A DNA stretch of 64,000 nt from G963708235 sp963708235 (GCA_963708235.1 OY970200.1:3596001-3660000); one strand, 5' to 3'. Positions 18,196 to 27,937 are shown, counted from the stretch's first letter. Notes: generated by a model not told the origin, from the sequence alone. Numbers and translations are program-made.

Positions 18196-18516
18196 ATGCC
18201 GTGGATCCTGCTTGCCGCCGCCGGAATTCTCGAGGTGGGATGGGCCATCGGGCTCAAGTACACCGAAGGCTTCACCCGGACCGTCCCCAGCGTGCTCACT
18301 GCCGTCGCCATCGTCGGCAGCATGGTGCTGCTGTCTCTTGCCGCCAAGGAGATCCCGATCGGGACCGCCTATGCGGTGTGGGTCGGGATCGGGGCCGTCG
18401 GCGCCGCCATCCTCGGCATGGTGTTGTTCGCCGAACCGGCCACGGCAGGGCGCATCCTGTTCCTCGGTCTGCTGGTCGTTTCGATCATCGGACTCAAGCT
18501 GACATCGTCGACCTGA
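18196..18516 (+). CDS. gdx: SMR-family guanidinium exporter (Gdx/SugE)
   Basis: 106-aa, four-helix small multidrug resistance protein. WILLAAAGILEVGWAIGLKY carries the membrane Glu (about residue 13) that binds substrate and protons. The KYTEGFTRTVPS and GTAYAVWVGIGAVG segments fit the Gdx (formerly SugE) branch rather than EmrE drug pumps. It would export guanidinium as an antiparallel dimer. The riboswitch directly upstream senses guanidine, which makes the assignment firm. It converges on the ABC-F gene. Confidence 0.94.
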   Translation: MPWILLAAAGILEVGWAIGLKYTEGFTRTVPSVLTAVAIVGSMVLLSLAAKEIPIGTAYAVWVGIGAVGAAILGMVLFAEPATAGRILFLGLLVVSIIGLKLTSST

Positions 18517-18541
18517 ACCCGACCCGCCGACACGATCCCAC

Positions 18542-20032
18542 TCACCGCACCAGGGAGTGATCCTCGATCCGCCACCGGTCCAGCCCGAGCGCCGATCCGA
18601 ACGCTTGATCGTGGGTGACGACGAGCAGCGCCCCCGGATACCGGACCAGCGCCGCCTCCAGCCGTTCGATGGCGGGGAGGTCGAGGTGATTGGTCGGCTC
18701 GTCGAGCACGGCCATCCACACCTGGCGGCCGAGACCGGTGGCGATGGCCAGCTTGCGGGCCTCACCCGGTGACGGCTGCTCGCTGGCGAGCAGTTGGTCC
18801 GGATCGACCCCGAGTGTCGCCACCCAGGACATCACCTTGCCGCGCCGTTCCGGGTCCATTGACCGCACCGTCCCGAGGAGCTCGGCGGCCTCGGCGGCGG
18901 TGATCTCCTGGGGCAGCCACAGCACCTGCTGCTCGGCCAGTCCGGACGAGGTGGCGAGTCTGCGCAGCAGCGTCGTCTTGCCGGCGCCGTTGGGTCCGCA
19001 CAGCCACACCCGGGTGTCGCGTTCGATGACAACATCGAGGTCGTCGATCAGCGTGTGGTCCCCGATGCGGAGCGGGCCGCCGACCCGGGCCAGCTGCCGT
19101 TTGGGACTGGGGACGAAGTCGACGAAGACGTCGCCGCCCAGGTCTTTGGTCACGGTGATACCCGCCAACTTCTCATCGAGACGATCGCGCGTACGAACGG
19201 TGGCGGCGATCGTCCTGGCCGCCCCCTGTTCCCCTTCGCGGAAGCGCCGCTGCGCCATCGCACTGCGGGCATCGATGTCCTTGTTGGTCGACGTCCGCTG
19301 CTGGCGGTTGAACCGTGCCCGTTTGGTCTCGGTGTTGCGGCGCTGGTCGGCGACCCGGCGTGCCACCTTGCGTTGCTCGTGACGCAGGGTGCGGTACCCG
19401 GCCAGCTCGGCGGTCCGTTCCGCCTCCCATTCCTTGCGGGCGTCCGTATATCCACCCGCCCACTGTGACACCTCGGCGCCGTCGATCCGGAGCGTGCGCC
19501 CGGTAAGTTCGTCGAGCAGCGCCCGGTCGTGCGAGACGACCAACCCCACACCGTCGAAGCGTCGCAGCGCCCCGAGAAGCAGGCGACGGCTGGCCTCGTC
19601 GAGATGGTTCGTCGGCTCGTCGAGGAGAAGCACATCGGGTCGGGCGGCAAGAGCCGCTCCGATCTGCCAGCGCTTTCGCTCCCCCGGTGAGAGGGTGGGC
19701 CAGCGATCGAGCTGACCCGGATCGAGGGCGAGTCGCCCCCGCATCGTGATGTCGGGCGCCTCCCACGATTTGGCGAAGTCGGCGATCTCCGGATCACACG
19801 ATTCGACCGATTGCGGGACGCTCACCACCACCCCCTCGGGGGGGTCGTGAACGATGCGCCCGGCGGTGGGAACGAGATTGCCGGCGGTCAACTGCAGCAA
19901 CGTGGTCTTGCCGGACCCGTTGGCACCGACGATCCCGGTCCACCCGGCACCGAGATGGAGAGTGACCGCATCGAGGATGGTGACGGCCGAGGAATAGCGA
20001 AACGAAACAGATTCGAAATGGACAGCAGGCAT
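18542..20032 (-). CDS. ABC-F family ATPase (ribosome-associated type)
   Basis: 496 aa with two ATP-binding cassettes and no transmembrane segments. First Walker A GANGSGKTT with LSPGERKRWQIG and LLLDEPTNHLD; second GPNGAGKTT with PSPGEARKLAIA and LDEPTNHLD. The linker is Arg-rich (VARRVADQRRNTETKRAR), as expected for factors that enter the ribosomal E site. Start ATG 20032 follows GAGGAG. Members either protect ribosomes from antibiotics or regulate translation; which applies here is not evident. A short leader ORF and hairpin precede it. Confidence 0.9.
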   Translation of the reverse strand: MPAVHFESVSFRYSSAVTILDAVTLHLGAGWTGIVGANGSGKTTLLQLTAGNLVPTAGRIVHDPPEGVVVSVPQSVESCDPEIADFAKSWEAPDITMRGRLALDPGQLDRWPTLSPGERKRWQIGAALAARPDVLLLDEPTNHLDEASRRLLLGALRRFDGVGLVVSHDRALLDELTGRTLRIDGAEVSQWAGGYTDARKEWEAERTAELAGYRTLRHEQRKVARRVADQRRNTETKRARFNRQQRTSTNKDIDARSAMAQRRFREGEQGAARTIAATVRTRDRLDEKLAGITVTKDLGGDVFVDFVPSPKRQLARVGGPLRIGDHTLIDDLDVVIERDTRVWLCGPNGAGKTTLLRRLATSSGLAEQQVLWLPQEITAAEAAELLGTVRSMDPERRGKVMSWVATLGVDPDQLLASEQPSPGEARKLAIATGLGRQVWMAVLDEPTNHLDLPAIERLEAALVRYPGALLVVTHDQAFGSALGLDRWRIEDHSLVR

Positions 20033-20056
20033 GACGGCTCCTCGCGATGAACGAGA

Positions 20057-20078
20057 CCACCCCGATGGGACAGGGTGG
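20057..20078 (-). promoter_or_regulatory. hairpin in the ABC-F leader
   Basis: CCACCC and GGGTGG form a six-base-pair GC stem with a ten-base loop between the leader peptide stop and the ABC-F ribosome site. It could be one arm of a ribosome-mediated attenuator. There is no T run, so plain intrinsic termination is unlikely. Confidence 0.35.
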
Positions 20079-20091
20079 GAACACGGTGGGT

Positions 20092-20109
20092 TCAAGCAGT
20101 CGTGCGCAT
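20092..20109 (-). promoter_or_regulatory. five-codon leader peptide (MRTTA) upstream of the ABC-F gene
   Basis: ATG CGC ACG ACT GCT TGA on the minus strand, preceded by GAGGAG (20113-20118), starting roughly 20-25 bases after the expected transcription start. ABC-F resistance genes are often controlled by translated short leaders on which antibiotic-stalled ribosomes change mRNA folding. The ribosome site quality makes a chance frame less likely, but it is very short. Confidence 0.4.
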
Positions 20110-20135
20110 TGGCTCCTCAGTGCCGGCGTCCGGCC

Positions 20136-20141
20136 ATTGTA
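20136..20141 (-). promoter_or_regulatory. -10 element (TACAAT) for the ABC-F transcript
   Basis: A near-consensus TACAAT on the minus strand, about 100 bases before the ABC-F start and 27 before the leader peptide. No good -35 hexamer is seen at the right distance, which is common for actinobacterial promoters. Confidence 0.45.
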
Positions 20142-20205
20142 GTTCGCCCGTCGGTATTGGCCCCGCTCCGGGAAGGGGGCAAGGTGGCGACGCCGAACCG
20201 AGGGT

Positions 20206-21607
20206 TCAGCCGGTACGTCCGGCTTTCCACTCGTCGAGCAACGCCAACGCCTCCTCCTCGGTGTAGGGGCCGTGTTCGATGCGGTGCTCGAGAAGCATGC
20301 GCATCACCTCGCCCACCTCGGGCCCGGGGGCGAGGCCGAGGTGGGTCATCACCGCATGACCGTCGATCGGCGGTCGCAGCGCATCGAGCTCCTCCCGTTC
20401 ACGTAACTCGGCGATCCGCTCCTCGAGCTCGTCGATGCGGCGCGAGATCACCGAGGCGCGTTTCCTGTTGCGGGTGGTGACATCGCACCGCACCAGCTCG
20501 TTGAGCATGTCGAGCAGCGAACCGGCGTCCCGGACATACCGTCGCACCGCCGAATCGGTCCACCCCATCTTGTAGGTGTGGGGTCGCATGTGGAGAAACA
20601 CCAGCTCGGAAACGTCGTCGATCATGTCCTTCGAGTAGCGAAGCTCCTCCATTCGGGTACGGGTCATCCGTGCCCCCACCAGTTCGTGGTGGTGGAACGA
20701 CACCCCGTGCTCGTCGAAGCGGCGTGTCGCCGGTTTGCCGATGTCGTGGAACAACGCCGCCAGCCGCAACTTGAGCACCGGCGAGGTCTTCTCCACGACG
20801 GCAATCGAGTGCGCCAGCACGTCCTTGTGGCGATGGATGGGGTCCTGCTCCACCCCGAGGGCCGGGAAGCTCCGGGATGAACTCGTCGGCGAGCCCGGTG
20901 TCGACCAGACCCCACAGACCGGGGCCGACGTGGAGACCGACCATCAACTTGTCGAACTCGGTGCGGACCCGTTCCGCCGAGACCACAGAGAGGCGGTGGT
21001 GCATGCGACGCACCGCCGCAACCGCCGCCTCGTCCGGGGCGAACCCGAGTGTGGACATGAAGCGGAAGAGCCGGAGCATCCGCAGCGGATCGTCACCGAA
21101 GGCGATCTCGGGATCGAGGGGACACCGCAGCACCTGACCGACCAGATCGGCCAGACCGCCGTACGGGTCGATCATCTCGGGGAGACCGTCCGGTGTCGGC
21201 GGAATCCGTATCGCCATCGCATTGACCGTGAAGTCACGGCGGGACAGGTCGGTGACGATGTCGTCGGAGAACGCCACCATCGGTTTGCGCGAGTCGTCGC
21301 GGTACACCTCGCTGCGGAACGTCGTGATCTCGTAGATGTGCCCGTCGCGGACGGCGCCGATCGTCCCGAACGTCTTCCCGGCCAGATAGAGATCTTTGGC
21401 CCACGGTCGCACGATCTCCTCGATCTCGTCCGGTCGGGCGTCGGTGGCGAAGTCGAGGTCCTGTTCCGGTTCGGCACGACCGATCAGCGCATCCCGAACC
21501 GAGCCCCCGACCAGATAGAGCACCTTGCCGGCGGCGCCGAAGCAGGCGGCGAGCTGACGCGGGGCGGCGGCGGCGTCGAGAAGCGGTTCGAGACGGGGAG
21601 GGATCAC
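20206..21607 (-). CDS. CCA tRNA nucleotidyltransferase / PcnB-family, frameshifted
   Basis: Adds or repairs the 3' CCA of tRNAs. The N-terminal part from GTG 21607 has the polymerase-beta superfamily signature LVGGSVRDALIGRAEPEQDLDFAT and RRDFTVNAMA. The C-terminal part has an HD domain (LFHDIGKPATRRF) and a coiled tail. The two halves lie in different frames: the first runs to DEFIPELP and the continuation (ALGVEQDPIHRHKD) is one base out. Dropping one base of the GGG run at 20864-20866 restores about 466 aa. Its position fits the pcnA locus of the actinobacterial origin region. An essential gene is unlikely to be truly dead, so a sequence error is suspected. Confidence 0.88.
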
Positions 21608-21952
21608 AGGGCGAAGGGTAGAGCATCGCACCGGACCCTCAGGAGCCGGACTGGTCCTGCAGAGGCGCCCCGGTCGGTCGCCGTCCGGTACCAGCCGGCA
21701 CCGCTCCCGAAGCGACCCCCAAGGCAACACCCCCTTCGGCCGTCCCCGCCCTATCCGGGGTGTGGACGCACGCCACAGATCGCCACATGTCTGTGTTCCC
21801 CTTTCTGGCCCTCCCCGCCCCGGGGGGCGGGGTGCCTCCGAGGCTCCGGGAGGAGGCGGGGCGGGGCGCGACGTCTGCCTCCCTGAGGTCGACTTGTCGC
21901 GTGCGGCGCGGCACCTTCGGCGTGACTGGCGCCGACGGGCGGCTCGGCGGCG
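21608..21952. other. gene-free spacer between pcnA-like gene and rnhA
   Basis: About 345 bases without a credible gene. The middle is occupied by a dispersed GC-rich repeat, also found near 49.1 kb. Any open frames reflect the repeat composition (Arg/Pro/Gly-rich) on both strands. Confidence 0.6.
21795..21912. repeat. dispersed intergenic repeat, copy A
   Basis: Starts GTTCCCCTTTCTGGCCC, continues through CCCCGCCCCGGGGGGCGGGG and the mirror-like GGGAGGAGGCGGGGCGGGGC, and ends in CCTGAGGTCGACTTGTCGCG. The same order of blocks with scattered substitutions occurs at 49073-49190. It contains strong self-complementary G/C runs. Both copies are intergenic. Confidence 0.75.
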
Positions 21953-22543
21953 TCACCGCCAGCGGTTGGCCAGCATGTCGGCGTATTCGTTCCAGCGGGC
22001 CCCGGCATGGCCCTTGATCCACGTGAGGGTCAACTCGGGTCGCGACCGGTAGAGGGTGTACGCCCGGCGTACCAGATCGAGGTTCTCGACCGGACCCGTC
22101 TTGCGCTTCCACCCTTGGCGCTCCCAACCCGCCGCCCATTCGTTGATGGTGCGCACCGCCAGGTTGGAGTCGGAGTACACGGTGGCGACCGCCCCGTCCG
22201 GGACCAGGGCGGCGCCCTCGATGAGGGCGGTCAGTTCCATGCGGTTGTTGGTGGTTGCCGGATCATGGCCGTGGAGCTCGCCGATCACCTCACCGTCGAC
22301 CACGTACACCGCTCCCCACCCTCCGGGTCCGGGGTTCGGGCTGGCGCCGCCATCGGTGAACACGCCGGTCACCGGTCCGTCGGGTGTTGCCGCCGTGACC
22401 CCAGCCCTGGCGGCGTTGGCAGGCTTCTTGGTCTTGTCGCGGCAGTTGCGGCAGGTCGACGGTTCCCAACCCGGGTAGCGGTCGAGGACGTTCTGGGGCA
22501 GGGTGAAGGGGGAACCGCAGGTACGGCAGGTGAAACTTGGCAT
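21953..22543 (-). CDS. rnhA: ribonuclease HI with N-terminal zinc ribbon
   Basis: 196 aa. Residues 1-40 hold two CxxC pairs (CRTC...CRNC) forming a zinc ribbon. Residues 58-196 are the RNase H fold with catalytic Asp64 (VFTDGGA), Glu103 (NNRMELTALIEG), Asp125 (VYSDSNL) and the basic WIKGHAGARWNEYAD segment. It degrades RNA in RNA:DNA hybrids. The zinc-ribbon extension differs from the E. coli enzyme and may aid hybrid binding. Confidence 0.92.
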   Translation of the reverse strand: MPSFTCRTCGSPFTLPQNVLDRYPGWEPSTCRNCRDKTKKPANAARAGVTAATPDGPVTGVFTDGGASPNPGPGGWGAVYVVDGEVIGELHGHDPATTNNRMELTALIEGAALVPDGAVATVYSDSNLAVRTINEWAAGWERQGWKRKTGPVENLDLVRRAYTLYRSRPELTLTWIKGHAGARWNEYADMLANRWR

Positions 22544-22641
22544 CCGTCCCGGAGGCTACCCGAGCCGTCGACGGCGTCGGCTGCAGACCCGGTTCACCCC
22601 CGCCAACGGTGCATCGTGCGCTCCGGGCGGGCGCCGGCCCG

Positions 22642-23661
<1,020 letters not shown>

Positions 23662-23788
23662 TGCCCCATGATGACACGGCACGGATGGCAACCGGCGCCG
23701 CCGGTCCGGTGACGGCTTGGCGACGTTGCGCAGCGATTACGCTTGATTCTTGCCAGGCGCTCGACCGACTGAGGGGGAGGCCTTCCGT

Positions 23789-24526
23789 ATGGCGCTTGCC
23801 GAGAGCCAGTTCCGAGTTGCTCATCGTGGGGAGTGGCCGGGGCCGATCACGTTTCGGCGTGGGTGGTCGCGAGCCGACGCCAGACCCTGGAACGACCAGT
23901 CACCTGAAGCGAGCCTCCGTCTCGTTCGCGGCGGGTCGGTCTTTCTCCACGCCTGCACCCGCAACCTGGCCGACCTCGGGGCGTCTTCGGTGCTGTCGCC
24001 GCCACTTCCGGCCAGCGCACGTGGGCCGTGGACCGAGGCCGGCTACGAGGAATACCTCTCGCTGGCACTGATGCGCCGGCCTCTCGACAGCAACCTGGCA
24101 TGCGCCAACCATCTCGTGGTCGAGGCCAACGACACCCCGATCGAGGACCTGCTCCGTATCGACGCCGGGGCCTTCTCCACGTTCTGGCGTTTCGACGAGC
24201 ACGGTCTCCAGGAGGCGATCGACGCCACCGGGCGCTCCAGCATCCTCATCATCCGCGACGGTGACACCACCCCCATCGGATTCGCCGTCGTCGGTTTCGG
24301 ATCAGCCATCAGCTATCTGCAGCGGGTTGCCGTCGCCCCCGACTGGCAGGGCCACGGTATGGGTCGCTCCCTGGTGCGGGTTGCGGCGCGCAAGGCCAAA
24401 GCCGCCGGCGCCCAGGTGATGCTGCTCAACACCCAGTACGACAACACGGCGGCGATTGCGTTGTACGAGAGCGAGGGCTTCGCCCCCCTCCCCGAGTCGC
24501 TCGCCCTGCTCCGCTACGACATCTAG
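23789..24526 (+). CDS. GNAT family N-acetyltransferase
   Basis: 245 aa if started at ATG 23789, which has GGGGGAGG eight bases upstream. A TTG at 23750 with a TANNNT -10 six bases before it would be a leaderless alternative, adding 13 residues. The C-terminal half is a GNAT fold with acetyl-CoA loop VAPDWQGHGMGRSLVRVAARKA and the ending LYESEGF. The N-terminal half is unlike standard GNATs and may be a second degenerate copy. Substrate unknown. Confidence 0.82.
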   Translation: MALAESQFRVAHRGEWPGPITFRRGWSRADARPWNDQSPEASLRLVRGGSVFLHACTRNLADLGASSVLSPPLPASARGPWTEAGYEEYLSLALMRRPLDSNLACANHLVVEANDTPIEDLLRIDAGAFSTFWRFDEHGLQEAIDATGRSSILIIRDGDTTPIGFAVVGFGSAISYLQRVAVAPDWQGHGMGRSLVRVAARKAKAAGAQVMLLNTQYDNTAAIALYESEGFAPLPESLALLRYDI

Positions 24527-24660
24527 TGCGGTGCGCCGGCCTCCCTACCGAATCCGGCCTGCTCCGCCCGTGCCGGGTGGCTGAGTCGGACCACCGGATC
24601 CCGTCTGGTCGCCCGGAGAGCTTGTAACCTCCGAGCGACCTGCCGGCGGAGAGTGCACCC

Positions 24661-25959
24661 GTGGCCCCCAAGCTGCCCGATCGCTACCAAACCCAGGTGA
24701 GACTGGGACGCGACGGCGACGTCGAGGAGTGGCTGGCCACCGACACCTCCCTCGACCGCCCGGTACTGGTCCGCGCCCTCGACCCCGCCGCAGATGCCAG
24801 CCGTCGCACCGGATTCGTCGACAGTGTCCGTTCCGCCGCCGCCGTGGGACACATCCACCTGACCCGCATCTACGAGGTCAACGACACGGCCAACGTGTAC
24901 GCCATCATCGAGTGGAACGGCGGCGTATCCATCGCCGACCGGCTGCGAGCCGGCGACACCCTGCCGGTCCACGAGTTTCTTCCCAACGCCGCCGGTCTCG
25001 CCGAGGGTCTTGCCGCTCTGCATGCGGCGGGCGCGGTCCACGGGAGTGTCGATACCGGCGCCATCCGGTTCTCATCGGCGCACCCCGCCAAACTCGGTGC
25101 GTTCGGACGCCCGCCACTGGGTCGCACCCCGGCCGATGACACCCGCGGTCTGGCGGTGGCGCTGCGTCAGGCACTCACCGGGTCCTCGACACCCGATCTT
25201 CGTCCCTCGCAGGTGGTCGAGGGGCTTCCCCGATCGGTCGACGACGCCATCTCGGCCGCCGAGCGAGGCAACCTGACGGCGGCCACGTTGGCGGCCTCGT
25301 TGCGGGCAGCCCCCTTCCGACCGGAGACCACCACCCAGGAGAGCTGGTCATGGCGGTGGGTTCCGGTCTCGGTGGGTCTGCTCGCCGCGGCGATGCTGAT
25401 CTCGCTGGTCGGCCTGACCATCGACGTCGATCCCGATTCGCCATTTCTGTTCCCGGCCACACCGCAGGTCGCCGGTGGCGGCGGGGGGTCGTCGCGTGAC
25501 GAGGTCAGCCCACCGACCACACCGGAGACCGGAGACGTGCTGGAGGTGTCGGCGACCTCGTTCGATCCGTTCGGCGACAACCTCAGCGAGAGGGAAAGTG
25601 ATGTCCCGTTGGCGCACGACGGCGACCTGGCCACCGCCTGGCGGACCGAGCGATACTTCAGCCCGCTTCCGGGGCTGAAACCCGGCGTCGGCATCGTGTT
25701 CACCGTCGATGGCGTCCCGCGCCGCATCGATGTCGAAGGATCACCCGATACCGCATTCGAGCTAGGTTGGTCGGAGTCGCCTCCCGAGGGGGCCGACGAT
25801 TGGGAGGAGTTGGGTTCGGGCACACTCGCCGCCGACCCGACAACGTTCGAGGTCCCCGAGCGCAGTTCCGGGGTCTGGGTGCTCTGGCTCACGGACCTCC
25901 CCGAACAGGCCGACGGCGAGTACTGGGCCGACATCTCAGAAGTGACCTTTACATCGTGA
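24661..25959 (+). CDS. pseudokinase - TM - galactose-binding-like protein (detached MurJ C-terminal module)
   Basis: 432 aa from GTG 24661. Residues 1-220 resemble a Ser/Thr kinase lobe (DRYQTQVRLGRDGDVEEWLAT, IYEVNDTANVYAIIEW), but the catalytic loop reads HAAGAVHGSVDTGAIRFS and no DFG is seen, so it is probably inactive. One TM helix follows (VPVSVGLLAAAMLISLVGLTI, about 238-258), then an extracellular discoidin/carbohydrate-like domain. Mycobacterial MurJ (MviN) carries the same modules after its flippase, at this locus before sigM. Here the flippase part is absent. Confidence 0.75.
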   Translation: MAPKLPDRYQTQVRLGRDGDVEEWLATDTSLDRPVLVRALDPAADASRRTGFVDSVRSAAAVGHIHLTRIYEVNDTANVYAIIEWNGGVSIADRLRAGDTLPVHEFLPNAAGLAEGLAALHAAGAVHGSVDTGAIRFSSAHPAKLGAFGRPPLGRTPADDTRGLAVALRQALTGSSTPDLRPSQVVEGLPRSVDDAISAAERGNLTAATLAASLRAAPFRPETTTQESWSWRWVPVSVGLLAAAMLISLVGLTIDVDPDSPFLFPATPQVAGGGGGSSRDEVSPPTTPETGDVLEVSATSFDPFGDNLSERESDVPLAHDGDLATAWRTERYFSPLPGLKPGVGIVFTVDGVPRRIDVEGSPDTAFELGWSESPPEGADDWEELGSGTLAADPTTFEVPERSSGVWVLWLTDLPEQADGEYWADISEVTFTS

Positions 25960-25993
25960 CCATCCTCAGCCAACGTCCCACCACGGCGATTCC

Positions 25994-26563
25994 ATGACCG
26001 ATCGCAGCCGCGATCTCGACCTGGTCGCCCGGTACGTCGATGGAGACCTCTCCGCCTTCGACGAGTTGGTCCGGATCCATCAGGACAAGGTGTTCGCCAT
26101 CTGTCTGCGGATGATGCGCCACCGCGAGGAAGCGCTCGATGCGACCCAGGACACCTTCGTGACGCTGTTTCGGAAGGCCGACCGGTTCCATGCCGAGGCG
26201 GCCTTCAGCACCTGGCTCTACCGGGTGACCGTCAACGTCTGTTACGACCATCTCCGTCGTCGCAAGCGCCGCCAGGCCGATCCGCTCCCCGACCACACCG
26301 ATCCGGTGGACCCGCAGAGCGAGGACGCCTACGGTGCCGCCGACGTGAGGTCGAGCATCGAGGTGGCGTTGGCCCAGATACCGACGGAGTTCCGCACCGC
26401 CGTTGTTCTCGTCGACCTCGAAGGCCTCAGTCTGGAAACCGCCGCTACTTCCTTGTCCATACCGGTCGGTACTGTCAAATCTCGTCTGTTCCGGGGTCGC
26501 CGACTTCTCGCCGAGCTCCTCGGGAACCTGAGACCGTCTCCCGAGCATCCAACCACCGAATGA
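25994..26563 (+). CDS. ECF-type RNA polymerase sigma factor (SigM-like)
   Basis: 189 aa. Region 2 (FDELVRIHQDKVFAICLRMM, EALDATQDTFVTLFRKADRF) and region 4 (LETAATSLSIPVGTVKSRLF) are well preserved, with an acidic linker between. Position between the MurJ-type module and an anti-sigma gene, ahead of trxB-trxA, matches mycobacterial sigM, which controls envelope and oxidative stress genes. Specific targets here are unknown. Confidence 0.9.
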   Translation: MTDRSRDLDLVARYVDGDLSAFDELVRIHQDKVFAICLRMMRHREEALDATQDTFVTLFRKADRFHAEAAFSTWLYRVTVNVCYDHLRRRKRRQADPLPDHTDPVDPQSEDAYGAADVRSSIEVALAQIPTEFRTAVVLVDLEGLSLETAATSLSIPVGTVKSRLFRGRRLLAELLGNLRPSPEHPTTE

Positions 26564-26582
26564 CGCTTCACCACACAAGCCG

Positions 26583-27521
26583 ATGACTGCTTCCCACGAA
26601 CACAACCATGAACTGGTGATGGCCCTCGCCGAGGGTCCCGATGATGCTTCCTCGCCCGAGGTTCGCCGGCAACTCGCCGAATGTTCCACGTGCCTGCACG
26701 ACCTGACGCTGCAGCGCACCGCTCTCGAGGTCCTCCGCGGGGCACCCGCCGTTGGTCTGACCGACATCGAGGCGGCTCAGTTGCGGCGCTCGTTGCGCAC
26801 CGCCCTCGACCATCCCATCGCGGGTTCGGATCAGGACCGCCGATCCGCTGCGGCGGGTGCCGGCACCCAGAGTTCCGGCACCCAGAGTTCCGGCACCCAG
26901 AGTTCCCGCAACCCGGGCGTCCCGGCGTGGTACCGGTTCCTCGGGGCCGCCGCCGTGCTGGTTGCGGTCGCCATTGCGGTTCCGGTGCTCGGGTCGCTCA
27001 GCGGCGGCGACGACGACTCCGACGGCGGGGGCGACGAGGTCGCCGCCGTGGTCGAGGAGTCGGCGGAGGACGAGAGTGCCCGCAGCACGATGGAGGACGC
27101 CCCCGGTGAAGGTGGTGCCGATGCCGACGTCGAAATGATGATGGAGGACACCACGACGGCGGTAGCCAGTGAGCAGGCCTTCTCCGTCACCGCTCCGATG
27201 GATGGCGCCGAAGGATCGACGGTGGTCGACACGCTCGAGGATCTGCGCAACCTGGTGACCGATGTGGACCCCGATACCGCCCGTCTGTTGGTGGAAGGGG
27301 AGGCAGATGTGCTCGGGTGGTCGGTGGCCGATGACGACGGGTGCACCGCCGCCGGCTCGTTGCTGATCGGTACACCGGTGGAGTCGTACACCCTGGGGAC
27401 GGTGACGCTCGACGCCGAAGGCATCACCGTGCTGGTGACGGTACACCGCGACTCTGCCGGATCGACCACCCTGGTGGCACACGATCCGGATACCTGCGGC
27501 GTGCTCCAGGCCACGTCCTGA
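26583..27521 (+). CDS. membrane anti-sigma factor
   Basis: 312 aa. The N-terminal cytoplasmic domain has a short zinc-anti-sigma-like motif (QLAECSTC) in which the usual His three residues before CxxC is Gln. A Ser/Thr/Gln-rich linker from a 15-bp tandem repeat follows, then one TM helix (FLGAAAVLVAVAIAVPVLGS) and an acidic extracellular domain of about 170 residues. It starts 20 bases after the sigma gene and should hold that sigma at the membrane. With the His missing, zinc binding is doubtful. Confidence 0.8.
   Translation: MTASHEHNHELVMALAEGPDDASSPEVRRQLAECSTCLHDLTLQRTALEVLRGAPAVGLTDIEAAQLRRSLRTALDHPIAGSDQDRRSAAAGAGTQSSGTQSSGTQSSRNPGVPAWYRFLGAAAVLVAVAIAVPVLGSLSGGDDDSDGGGDEVAAVVEESAEDESARSTMEDAPGEGGADADVEMMMEDTTTAVASEQAFSVTAPMDGAEGSTVVDTLEDLRNLVTDVDPDTARLLVEGEADVLGWSVADDDGCTAAGSLLIGTPVESYTLGTVTLDAEGITVLVTVHRDSAGSTTLVAHDPDTCGVLQATS
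26861..26905 (+). repeat. in-frame 15-bp tandem repeat (3 copies) in the anti-sigma gene
   Basis: Three exact copies of CGGCACCCAGAGTTC encode GTQSS units just before the transmembrane helix. Being a multiple of three, copy-number change would alter linker length but not the frame. Confidence 0.85.
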
Positions 27522-27622
27522 TCGACATCGCATCCGACCGTGGGCGGACCGGCCGTTTGTTGTGACGCACGGGAGCAGGGTTGGCGGTGGCGGGGACGGC
27601 ACATCCCCTAAACTCGCTGCCT

Positions 27623-27937
27623 ATGGATGATTTCCCAACAAAGATCGCCGACCTCCTCGAGACCTTCGCCACCCGCGTCCGCGCCATGACCGTCGACCGG
27701 GTACGCGGTTGGGCGGTATGGGCCGCCGCCGGCATGGTGGCCGCCACCCTGGCGACGCTGCTGTCGATCTTCCTGATGATCGGCCTGTTCCGCTTCCTGG
27801 CCGAACTGGTCGGAGTGGAACCCGCCTATCTGATTCTCGGGGGACTATTTGTCGTCGTCGGGATGTTGCTGTGGTCGAGACGCATTCCGAAGGCGACGTC
27901 GCCGACCGCCGCAGCGAAGGAACAGGGTCATGGTTGA
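27623..27937 (+). CDS. small two-helix membrane protein (holin-superfamily/DUF1469-like)
   Basis: 104 aa from ATG 27623. An amphipathic N-terminus (MDDFPTKIADLLETFATRV) precedes two TM helices (AAAGMVAATLATLLSIFLMI and AYLILGGLFVVVGMLLW). TAAACT (27609-27614) lies eight bases before the ATG and no ribosome site is visible, suggesting a nearly leaderless message. The stop overlaps trxB by eight bases, so the two are likely co-translated. It resembles actinobacterial membrane proteins annotated as holin-like; real role unknown. Confidence 0.65.
   Translation: MDDFPTKIADLLETFATRVRAMTVDRVRGWAVWAAAGMVAATLATLLSIFLMIGLFRFLAELVGVEPAYLILGGLFVVVGMLLWSRRIPKATSPTAAAKEQGHG

Noticed and set aside
24010..24030. 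Other CACGTG cores (near 22018, 24018 and 39518) as parS sites
   Set aside because: Flanks do not match the TTTC/GAAA arms.
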